DNA from: Rubrivivax gelatinosus
GTDB taxonomy: Bacteria; Pseudomonadota; Gammaproteobacteria; Burkholderiales; Burkholderiaceae_C
Assembly (NCBI RefSeq): GCF_004340905.1
Contig: NZ_SLXD01000002.1
Location: 124,001 to 188,000 of the forward strand
Direction: 5' to 3'
DNA length: 64,000 nucleotides
Part shown: one piece after another, positions 23,809 through 30,591 of the stretch
How the letters are laid out: each line of letters opens with the position of its first letter
How positions within the stretch are numbered: position 1 is the stretch's first letter
Program-made: the position numbers and the translations under genes
Notes under the pieces: generated by a model
The model's database searches: none
What the model saw: the letters and a program-made list of their open reading frames with translations, nothing else
What the model was told of the DNA's origin: nothing

Positions 23809-24327
23809 GTGGAACCCCCCCGTCCCGAACCCGACGACGCCGTCGTGATGCTCGTTGCCCAGCATCGCCGCCTGGAGGAACTGCTGCGCCGCCTGGTCGG
23901 CGCCGACGCCGCCGACACGCGGCGCGAGGCGCTGCACGAGGTGGGCGACGAACTCGCGCTGCACGTGATCGTGGAGGAGCGCGTGTTCTACCCGGCGGTT
24001 GCCGCCGCGAGCACCGAAAGCGTGCTGCTCGAGTCCCTCGAGGAGCACCTGTCGCTCAAGCGCCTGCTCGACGACCTTCTGGCCCTGGACCCGCAGGACC
24101 CGACCTTCGGCCCCAAGGCCCACGTGCTGCAGGAGCAGTGCGAGCACCACCACGAGGAAGAGGAGGAGCACCTGTTCCCGAAGGTCGTGCTGCTGCTGCC
24201 GCAGGCACACCGGCTGGATCTGGGGCGCGAGATGCTGCGCGAGCAGGGCCGCCTGCGCCGCGAAGGCGCACCGCGTGAAGCGCTGCGTCGCCAGACCGAC
24301 GCCGCCGAGCCGCTGCGCTCGGATTGA
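23809..24327 (+). CDS. Hemerythrin-domain protein
   Basis: A 172-residue HHE four-helix bundle: VAQHRRLEELL, LHVIVEERVFYPAV, EEHLSLKRLLD and the acidic HHHEEEEEHLFPKV. Soluble, no anchor. The start is GTG 23809 with GGAG upstream; no ATG fits the domain start. Divergent from the second AI-2E permease. Fourth hemerythrin of the stress region. Confidence 0.85.
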   Translation: MEPPRPEPDDAVVMLVAQHRRLEELLRRLVGADAADTRREALHEVGDELALHVIVEERVFYPAVAAASTESVLLESLEEHLSLKRLLDDLLALDPQDPTFGPKAHVLQEQCEHHHEEEEEHLFPKVVLLLPQAHRLDLGREMLREQGRLRREGAPREALRRQTDAAEPLRSD

Positions 24328-24422
24328 AGGAGACGGCGTTCCCCAGGGCCGGGAGCGCCAGGCGCGAACGCCCGCACGCACACATCCGGCCGGGCCTGCT
24401 CGGGCGCGGTCGAGCCGAGGGC

Positions 24423-24456
24423 GACGCAGCGCAGCAGCGCAGCAGCGCGCTGCGTC
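24423..24456. terminator. Large hairpin between convergent genes
   Basis: 10-bp arms GACGCAGCGC / GCGCTGCGTC around a repetitive AGCAGCGC loop, between the stops at 24327 and 24463. The 135-base gap holds nothing else recognisable. Confidence 0.5.
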
Positions 24457-24462
24457 CTGCGC

Positions 24463-24756
24463 TCAAGGCTTGGAGCGCCCGGCAGCCGGCCCGACGGCGC
24501 GTTCGCGCGCGGCGGCATCCAGCCCGGGGGTTGCGCGCAGGTCGGTGTCGACCTGACCTGCCGCGAGGTCGCGACGCGCCTGCTCCATGACCGGCCGCGG
24601 CGGCTCGCCGGCGTCGCCCACCGACTCGTCGCGTTCGTGCGGCAGCGGCAGTGCCTGGCCGTCTTCGCCGGCCGCCTGGCCGGGTGCGATCGGCGGCGTG
24701 CCGACCTCGGCGGGCGCCTTGGGTTTCGCTCGATCCGGGTGTTGCGGGGTCTTCAT
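24463..24756 (-). CDS. Small hydrophilic conserved protein (PHERDESVGD motif)
   Basis: A 97-residue hydrophilic protein with Pro/Ala-rich N-terminus and two conserved-looking blocks: LPHERDESVGD and PRPVMEQARRDLAAGQVDTD followed by LRATPGLD. Similar short proteins accompany stress genes across Burkholderiales; no biochemical role is known to me. Start ATG 24756 has no ribosome site and lies only 13 bases after the -12 box of a sigma-54 element, so the mRNA may be leaderless. Confidence 0.65.
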   Translation of the reverse strand: MKTPQHPDRAKPKAPAEVGTPPIAPGQAAGEDGQALPLPHERDESVGDAGEPPRPVMEQARRDLAAGQVDTDLRATPGLDAAARERAVGPAAGRSKP

Positions 24757-24768
24757 CAGGGCGTTCCG

Positions 24769-24782
24769 GCAACGTGCGTACC
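24769..24782 (-). promoter_or_regulatory. Sigma-54 promoter for 24463-24756 (leaderless?)
   Basis: Minus strand GGTAC-GCACG-TTGC, exact spacing. -12 C to ATG is 13 bases. Confidence 0.55.
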
Positions 24783-24787
24783 CGCCC

Positions 24788-24801
24788 GGAACGCTCGTTG
24801 C
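24788..24801 (+). promoter_or_regulatory. Sigma-54 promoter for AsmA-like gene (leaderless?)
   Basis: GGAAC-GCTCG-TTGC, exact spacing. -12 C to ATG 24815 is 14 bases. Only 5 bases separate its GG from that of the divergent element. Confidence 0.55.
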
Positions 24802-24814
24802 CGGAGCGCCGGCC

Positions 24815-26833
24815 ATGAGTCCCCCCGGCGCGACCCGAGGCCAGCCCGCTGCCCGCAGCCGACGCCGCGCCGCGCGTGTCGCCGCAGTCGCGGCCGGCCT
24901 GCTGCTGGCCCTGCTGCTCTGCGAGGCGCTGGGCTGGCCCTTCCTGCGCGGGCCGGTCGAACGCGCCGCGGCGCGGGCCACCGCCAGCGTGGTGAGCATC
25001 GAGGCGCCGTTTCGCGTGCGCTTCGTCTTCAGCCCGCAGCTGCAGGCAGGGCGCATCGTCGTCGCAGCCGCGCACGGGATGGCGCTGCCGCACCTTGTCG
25101 ATGCGCACGCGCTGCGGGCCGACTGGCGCTGGGGTGACATCCGCCGCTGGCGCGACGGCGCACCGCTGCGGCTGGAGGCGCTGCGCGCGCGGACCCTGGA
25201 CGCCCGGCTGCAACGCCTGGCCGACGGCCGCGCCAGCTGGCAGCTCGGCCAGCGCCGCGCACCGCCGGCGGGCGAGGCCGCGCTGCCTCGTTTCGGCCTG
25301 CTGACTCTGGACGAAGGCCACATCGAGATCGACGACCACGCGCTGGCGCTGCGGGCCACGGTCGACCTGAGCGGCAGCGAAGGCGAGGGCGGCCGGGGCA
25401 TCGAGGCGCGCGCCCGCGGGCAGTACCGCGGTCACGACCTCGACCTGCGCGCGCACGCCACCGCGGCACTGCCGCTGCTCGACGAGTCCGAGCAGGCGCC
25501 GGCGCTGCCGGTGCGGCTCGAAGGCAAGGTCGGGCAGGTCGTGCTGGCCTTCGACGGCCGCGCCGCGGCACTGCTGACCGGCCGCCGTCTGGACGGCACG
25601 CTGCGGATGCAGGGCCCGTCGCTGGCGGCGGTCGGCGCCCCGCTGGGGCTGGCGCTGCCGGCCACGCCGGCGTTCGAACTGGTGGGCCGGCTGGCACACG
25701 ACGCCGGCGTCTGGCATCTGGTGGCCGAAAGCGCGACCGTGGGCAGCAGCCGGCTCACCGGCGACTTCCGCTACGACGGCACGCGCGAGCCCGGCCGGCT
25801 CGACGGGCGGCTGGGCGGAGAGCGCCTGGCGCTGGCCGACCTGGGACCGGCGGTCGGCGCCCCCGGCACGGCGGCGGCACCGCCGCCGCCCGGTGCGCCG
25901 CCGCCGCGCGTGCTGCCGCAGCGGGAGTTCGACCTGCCGCAGCTGCGCGGCATGGACGCCGAGGTCCAGGTCGCCATCGCTGAACTCGACTTCGGCACGG
26001 AGGCCCTGGCCCCGGTGCGCCAGCTGCGCGCACGGGTGCGCCTGGACGACGCGGTGCTGCGGCTGGAGGCGCTGTCAGGCGTGGTCGGCGGTGGCCGGGT
26101 CGACGGCTGGAGCGCGCTGGATGCACGCCAGACACCGGCCCGCTGGTCGGTGGACCTGAACTTCGACCGGGTCGCCATCGACCAGTGGATCCGGGCGCTG
26201 CGCCGCGGCGGCGCCGGCGACGACCCGCGCCGCGCGCTGCTGACCGGCGTGCTCGAGGGCCGGCTGGTCCTGGCCGGGCGCGGCCGATCGACGGCGCAGA
26301 TCCTCGGCAGCGCCGACGGCGACGGCCGCCTGCTGCTGCGCCGCGGCACGGTGTCGCACCTGCTGACCGAGGCCGCGGGCATCGATCTGGCGCAGGCGCT
26401 GGGCGTGCTCGTGCGGGGTGATGAAGCGCTGCCGCTGCGCTGCGCGCGGCTGGAGTTCGGCGTCGAGGACGGGCTCGTCGTGCCGCGTGTCGCGGTGATC
26501 GACAACCGCGACAGCACGGTGTTCGTCGATGGCCGCGCCAGCCTGGCCGACGAGACGCTGGCGCTGCGCGCCCAGGTACGGCCGAAGGACTTCTCGGTGC
26601 TGTCGCTGCGAACGCCGGTGCTGATCGGCGGCCATTTCTCGCGCCCGCAAGTGGGCTTGCAGGCCAGCCGGCTGGTCGGGCGTGCGGCCGCGGCGATCGC
26701 GCTGGGCGTGCTGGCGGCGCCGTTGGCCGCGCTGCTGCCCTTCGTCGACCCGGGCAGCGGCGATGGCCCCGACCCGTGCACGGCAGCGCCGCGGAGCGCG
26801 GCGGCGGCGGCGGCGTCGGCGCCGCGGCGCTGA
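24815..26833 (+). CDS. AsmA-like envelope protein
   Basis: A 672-residue protein with one N-terminal membrane helix (VAAVAAGLLLALLLCEALGW) and a long periplasmic beta-rich body of the AsmA/YhdP type (VVSIEAPFRVRFVFSPQLQAGRI near the start; C-terminal VDGRASLADETLALRAQVRPKDFSVLS and GGHFSRPQVG, as in the AsmA_2 region). Such proteins form hydrophobic grooves that help move phospholipid to the outer membrane. A Pro-rich linker splits the body near residue 360, and the tail is Ala/Ser-rich. ATG 24815 is chosen because it gives the canonical N-terminus; longer in-frame starts belong to the opposite-strand gene region. Confidence 0.75.
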   Translation: MSPPGATRGQPAARSRRRAARVAAVAAGLLLALLLCEALGWPFLRGPVERAAARATASVVSIEAPFRVRFVFSPQLQAGRIVVAAAHGMALPHLVDAHALRADWRWGDIRRWRDGAPLRLEALRARTLDARLQRLADGRASWQLGQRRAPPAGEAALPRFGLLTLDEGHIEIDDHALALRATVDLSGSEGEGGRGIEARARGQYRGHDLDLRAHATAALPLLDESEQAPALPVRLEGKVGQVVLAFDGRAAALLTGRRLDGTLRMQGPSLAAVGAPLGLALPATPAFELVGRLAHDAGVWHLVAESATVGSSRLTGDFRYDGTREPGRLDGRLGGERLALADLGPAVGAPGTAAAPPPPGAPPPRVLPQREFDLPQLRGMDAEVQVAIAELDFGTEALAPVRQLRARVRLDDAVLRLEALSGVVGGGRVDGWSALDARQTPARWSVDLNFDRVAIDQWIRALRRGGAGDDPRRALLTGVLEGRLVLAGRGRSTAQILGSADGDGRLLLRRGTVSHLLTEAAGIDLAQALGVLVRGDEALPLRCARLEFGVEDGLVVPRVAVIDNRDSTVFVDGRASLADETLALRAQVRPKDFSVLSLRTPVLIGGHFSRPQVGLQASRLVGRAAAAIALGVLAAPLAALLPFVDPGSGDGPDPCTAAPRSAAAAAASAPRR

Positions 26834-26946
26834 GGCTTCGTCCTACGCCCGCAGTCCGCGTCGCCCGACCCGCCGGCCGCAGGCCGGCGCGTACGGTGCT
26901 GACCAGGGCGCCACCATCCCGGCGGCGCGCATTGCGAGGAAGCCCG

Positions 26947-27378
26947 ATGAAACCCGTCGCCGCCTACGTCCTGGTCGTCTCGACCGGGGCCGTCGCCGCG
27001 ATCACCGCGTGCAGCCCGAGGCCGTTCGTGGATGCACGTGCGGCCGAACCCGTCGACCCGCTGCCGGTCGTGCGTGTCGAACCGGAGCCCAGGCCCAGCG
27101 TGGCGCCGCCGCCGCGCGTGCGCACGCCGGAGCTGTTCGTCGACAAGGTGTTCGACGCCGGCATCGGCGCTGCCGTCAGCGCCGAGTTCGGACGCGACCC
27201 GGCGCTGGCGACCGCAGCGGTGGAGATCGACAGCGTCGGCGGCCGGGTGGCCCTGCGCGGCACCGTGCCCGACCCCGACGCACGCTCGCGTGCGTCGGTG
27301 ATCGCCGCCGGCGTCGACGGCGTGCGGGCGGTGGAAAACGTGCTCGAGGTGGCCCTCGCCGAAGGAGCAACACGATGA
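26947..27378 (+). CDS. BON-domain lipoprotein
   Basis: A 143-residue lipoprotein: signal peptide with lipobox-like AAITACSP, a Pro/Val-rich linker (residues 25-60) and a single C-terminal BON domain (FGRDPALATAAVEIDSVGG, VALRGTVPD, GVRAVENVLEV). Envelope-binding role inferred. Start ATG 26947 with GAGGAAG. Its TGA overlaps the ATG of the next gene (ATGA). A GG-N11-GC sequence precedes it but is one base too long for a sigma-54 promoter. Confidence 0.8.
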   Translation: MKPVAAYVLVVSTGAVAAITACSPRPFVDARAAEPVDPLPVVRVEPEPRPSVAPPPRVRTPELFVDKVFDAGIGAAVSAEFGRDPALATAAVEIDSVGGRVALRGTVPDPDARSRASVIAAGVDGVRAVENVLEVALAEGATR

Positions 27379-27818
27379 AAACGCAGAAGTCGACCTGGGT
27401 GCTGGGCAGCGCCTGCCTGGCACTGGCCTGCGGCACGGCCCTGGCGCAGGAACCCCCGGCCGAGCCGGCCCGCGTGCCCGCCGGCGTGCAGCTGAAGCCG
27501 CTGGCCCCGCCGCAGGCGACCGGCCGCGCCGAGGTGCGCGCGGCCTTCGACGCCGCACGCGAAGCGGGCACGCTGAGCCCGGACGGCGACATCGGCGACA
27601 GCCCCGCGGTGCTGGCCGCACGCGAGCGCGCCAACGCGGCCCAGGCGCAGGAACTGGCCGCGCACGCCGAGCGCGACACCGCGCTGCAGGCGGCCACCGC
27701 AGCCGCAGTCGAGATGTCCGGCGCCGAGGTGATCGCCGACGCCGACGTCTACGAGATGACCGGCGAGGACGGCCGGCTCGTCGGCTTCCTCTTCGTCGTC
27801 GAGGAAGCCGGCGACTGA
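27375..27818 (+). CDS. Secreted hypothetical protein
   Basis: A 147-residue protein with a signal peptide (residues 1-24, cut after ALAQ), then an Ala/Glu-rich, mostly helical region with DTALQAATAAAVEMSGAEVIADADVYEM and a C-terminal TGEDGRLVGFLFVVEE strand. No family recognised. Coupled to the BON lipoprotein by ATGA overlap, GGAG ribosome site inside that gene, so both probably act in the periplasm. Confidence 0.7.
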   Translation: MKTQKSTWVLGSACLALACGTALAQEPPAEPARVPAGVQLKPLAPPQATGRAEVRAAFDAAREAGTLSPDGDIGDSPAVLAARERANAAQAQELAAHAERDTALQAATAAAVEMSGAEVIADADVYEMTGEDGRLVGFLFVVEEAGD

Positions 27819-27984
27819 CCGGTCGCGGCGGCCCGCCGGCTCGACGACAGACCGGCGCATCCCGGCCCCCCGGCGCTGACGTTTGTTTACCGTTTGCCGC
27901 CGGCCGCCCCGGGGCTGCGGGGTGGTGGCGCGGCGCGCTTCGGTACACCGTTGCCCTTGACGCATTTCAAGCGCTGGAGGGCGA

Positions 27985-28524
27985 ATGAAACGATTCACGG
28001 CGATCGGCCTGGTGGCGGCGGCCTGCGCGGCGGCGCCAGCGCACGCGACCATCCAGGTCGTCGACTTCGACCGCCTGGTCGCATCGGCGGAGCTGGACAC
28101 GCCGTTCTCGTACGGCGACCGTCTCGTGCTGGACAGTTTTGCCGCGGGCCAGCGCGGCTGGCTGGACCAGAGCGTGACCTTCACGCTGGACACGGCGCTG
28201 CTGGCCGCCGGCCAGGCGAGCTGGTCCGTCGTGCCGCGCGGTTCGCGGCTGTACCGCGTGGACATCGACGTGCTCGATGCCGACGGCCAGGTCGTGTTGT
28301 CGGACTCCTTCGCCGGGCGTGCGGCCGGGGTGGCGAACTCGGTGCTTGCCGGCGCGCTGGGCCCGGGCACCTACACGCTGCACGCCACCGGCTGGGGCGG
28401 GCGTGATGCCTCGCTGGACCTGACGATGGCGTTCGCCGTGCCCGAGCCGGCCAGCGCCGCGATGCTCGCGGCCGGCCTGGCGCTGATCACGCTGGTGGCC
28501 GCACGCCGGCGGCGGCCTCGCTGA
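27985..28524 (+). CDS. PEP-CTERM sorting-domain protein
   Basis: A 179-residue exported protein: signal peptide (to about residue 22, AHAT), a beta-rich middle part, and a typical tail VPEPASAAMLAAGLALITL followed by AARRRRPR. The PEP motif, hydrophobic helix and basic end are the exosortase sorting signal tied to exopolysaccharide in this lineage. No exosortase gene is in the window. Start ATG 27985 with GGAGGG. Its last 38 bases overlap the 3' end of the convergent hydrolase gene. Confidence 0.8.
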   Translation: MKRFTAIGLVAAACAAAPAHATIQVVDFDRLVASAELDTPFSYGDRLVLDSFAAGQRGWLDQSVTFTLDTALLAAGQASWSVVPRGSRLYRVDIDVLDADGQVVLSDSFAGRAAGVANSVLAGALGPGTYTLHATGWGGRDASLDLTMAFAVPEPASAAMLAAGLALITLVAARRRRPR

Positions 28525-29329
28525 CGGCCTTCTTCGTCGGCAGTGGCCGTTCGGGCGCGCCGCCCTCCACCGCGGCCGGCTGCACCGCCCCGCGACGGGC
28601 CCCGAGCAGCATCTCCTTGAACCAGCCCAGCAGCAGCTGGGTGTAGGCGCGCTGGTCCGCCTCGGCGGACAGGCCGTGGTCGGCACCGGCCATCGTGCGC
28701 AGCGTCATCGACTTCACCTCGCGCGCCGCCGCCTGGTAGCTGGTGATGACGGCACGCGGAATGATCCGGTCGTCCTCCGACTCGACGAGCAGCACGTCGC
28801 CGTCGAACTGCTGCAGCGCGCGCAGCGCGCGGTTGTCGCGCGGGGGCACGACGTTGCGGCGGTAGCTCTTCAGGTCCTGGTCACGGTGCAGCTGCAGCTT
28901 CGGCGCATCCCAGCCGGCGTCCAGGTACAGCGCCGGGGCGCGCAGCGCCAGCCAGCGCACCGGGCGCAGCGTGGTCAGGATCGTGGCGAGGTAGGCCCCG
29001 TAGCTGCTGCCGACGACGCAGACGGCCTCCGGGTCCACGTCCTCGTGCGCGACGAGACGGTCGTAGGCGGCGAGCAGGTCACGCAAATTGGTCTCGCGCG
29101 AGACCTTGGCCTGTTGCGCCTGGGTGCCGGCGTGGCCGCGCAGGTCGAAGGCCAGGCAGACGCAGCCCAGCGCGGCGATCTCGCGCGCCCGCGCGAGGTA
29201 CTGCGAGCGGCTGCCGCCCCAGCCGTGCGCGAACAGCACGCCGGGGATCAGCGTCCCCGGCGCGACGAAGGTGCCGGCGATGCTCTCGCCGTCGACGGTG
29301 ATGGCAATCGTTTCTTCAGTTGTCGACAT
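28487..29329 (-). CDS. Alpha/beta hydrolase
   Basis: A 280-residue alpha/beta hydrolase (dienelactone hydrolase/BAAT-like group). Oxyanion segment AHGWGGS, nucleophile elbow VGSSYGAY (Ser about 109), acid in ESEDDRII, and His in GADHGLS. The C-terminal 40 residues are an extra Ala/Pro-rich tail, and are the part that overlaps the PEP-CTERM gene. Start ATG 29329 lies inside the end of the DUF3182 gene (14-base overlap), so the two are coupled. Substrate unknown. Confidence 0.8.
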   Translation of the reverse strand: MSTTEETIAITVDGESIAGTFVAPGTLIPGVLFAHGWGGSRSQYLARAREIAALGCVCLAFDLRGHAGTQAQQAKVSRETNLRDLLAAYDRLVAHEDVDPEAVCVVGSSYGAYLATILTTLRPVRWLALRAPALYLDAGWDAPKLQLHRDQDLKSYRRNVVPPRDNRALRALQQFDGDVLLVESEDDRIIPRAVITSYQAAAREVKSMTLRTMAGADHGLSAEADQRAYTQLLLGWFKEMLLGARRGAVQPAAVEGGAPERPLPTKKAVSEAAAGVRPPA

Positions 29330-30473
29330 GGGTCTGGGCGAAGGCGTACTTGGTCAGCCGACCGAGTTCGGCGTCGACGCCGTCATACAGCACCAGCGCC
29401 CCGGACGGCACCTCGGCGCCACCATGCACCTCGTGCGTGGAGGCGTGCACCAGGCGCAGCGCCGGGTCGGCCTGGAAGGCCTGCAGCGCGGCGAGCTCGG
29501 CGCCGCTGGCGCCGCCGATGCGCCACGACTGCTCCAGCACGCCCGAACGCCAGCGCCCCGCGTCGTCCAGGCCCTGGGCGACGTCGTAGTTGGCGCGCGA
29601 GGCGAAGAAGCCGGGGAAACAGGCCTCGGCGGCACGGTGGTAGGCCAGCGCCTGCTCGATGCCCAGACGCACCGCCGACGGCAGTTCGCGGCGCAGCAGC
29701 GTGTCGAAGCCGCCGCGCACGACGACGAGGTCCGAGCCGCCGTAGACCTCCTGGCCGTCGCGGTTGCGCGTCAGGCGCTGGGTGCCGTAGTAGCTCGCCT
29801 GCCAGGCACCGACGCAGACCTGGCCGACCGACATCGTGGTCACGTCGTGCAGGTTGATCTCGACGACCAGGCCGTGGCGCGCGACGGCCTGCGGGTCCAT
29901 CGAGGCCAGCACACGGTCCAGCTCGCCGGCATCGTGCAGCGCCCACTGGCCCAGGCCCCCCACGCCGCCCGGGTCCTTCAGCCGCACGCCGCCCCGGCGC
30001 AGCAGGCGCAGCGCGGCGCGGCGTGCATCGGCGACGGAGAAACACGAACGCCCGGGCAGCACCGCCTGCTGCACCGCACGCCCGAAGGCGCTCGACCAGC
30101 CCAGCGGCACCGTCGCGTGCGGCGCGGCGCAATGGGTGATCGTCTTCGTCGCGACGAAGGCCTGCGGCACGACACCGCCGAACACCTGCGTCGGCCCGTG
30201 CACGCCCAGGCGGCGGGCCTCGGCCAGCGTCAGCGTCTCGCGCGGCACCAGGTACACCGGGGCCTCGCCGCGGTCCAGCTCGCGCAGTTCGCCGACGTAG
30301 TCCCAGCCGAGCAGGGCGGCCAGGCCGGCGGCCACGCGGGCCTTGGTCTGGTGGTCGTGGCCCGGCGCCGAACCGTCGGCGCGCGGGTCGCGGGCATCGT
30401 GGAAGGCGACGACGGGCTGCGGGCGGACCCAGGTCGGACGCCGGACGGTCGTGGCGGTGAGCAGGGCGGTCAT
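29316..30473 (-). CDS. DUF3182 family protein
   Basis: A 385-residue protein matching DUF3182, a Burkholderiales family whose fold resembles ATP-grasp carboxylate-amine ligases (VFGGVVPQAFVATKTITH, GVRLKDPGGVGGLGQ, VVEINLHDV, GGSDLVVVRGGFD). The lysine- and glycine-rich strands would suit ATP binding, but no substrate is known. Start ATG 30473 with AAGGAG. Overlaps the hydrolase gene downstream, and the pair is a probable operon. It sits next to ligD, which is transcribed in the same direction. Confidence 0.75.
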   Translation of the reverse strand: MTALLTATTVRRPTWVRPQPVVAFHDARDPRADGSAPGHDHQTKARVAAGLAALLGWDYVGELRELDRGEAPVYLVPRETLTLAEARRLGVHGPTQVFGGVVPQAFVATKTITHCAAPHATVPLGWSSAFGRAVQQAVLPGRSCFSVADARRAALRLLRRGGVRLKDPGGVGGLGQWALHDAGELDRVLASMDPQAVARHGLVVEINLHDVTTMSVGQVCVGAWQASYYGTQRLTRNRDGQEVYGGSDLVVVRGGFDTLLRRELPSAVRLGIEQALAYHRAAEACFPGFFASRANYDVAQGLDDAGRWRSGVLEQSWRIGGASGAELAALQAFQADPALRLVHASTHEVHGGAEVPSGALVLYDGVDAELGRLTKYAFAQTHVDN

Positions 30474-30591
30474 GGCAGGCTCCTTGAGGCTGCAGCCAGT
30501 GTCGCGAGCGGCGCGGCGCATGGAGTCGTCCCGCAGGTGCAGCGCCTGTAGGAAGGCGCCGGCAGCGCATGTCGGCGTGAACGGCGCATCG

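Noticed and set aside
24587..24814. Longer N-terminus for the AsmA-like protein
   Set aside because: The extension is the antisense of the 24463-24756 gene and lacks a ribosome site; the membrane helix fits a start at 24815.
26919..26935. GGCGGCGCGCATTGC before the BON lipoprotein at 26947
   Set aside because: GG-N11-GC, one base too long.
27942..27954. GGTAC-ACCG-TTGC before the PEP-CTERM gene as a further sigma-54 promoter
   Set aside because: The spacing is one base too short (GG-N9-GC), and sigma-54 promoters are strict about this distance.
3403..28524. The stress region as a recently acquired genomic island
   Set aside because: Base composition and codon use match the neighbouring core genes; no tRNA, integrase, transposase or direct-repeat ends were seen.
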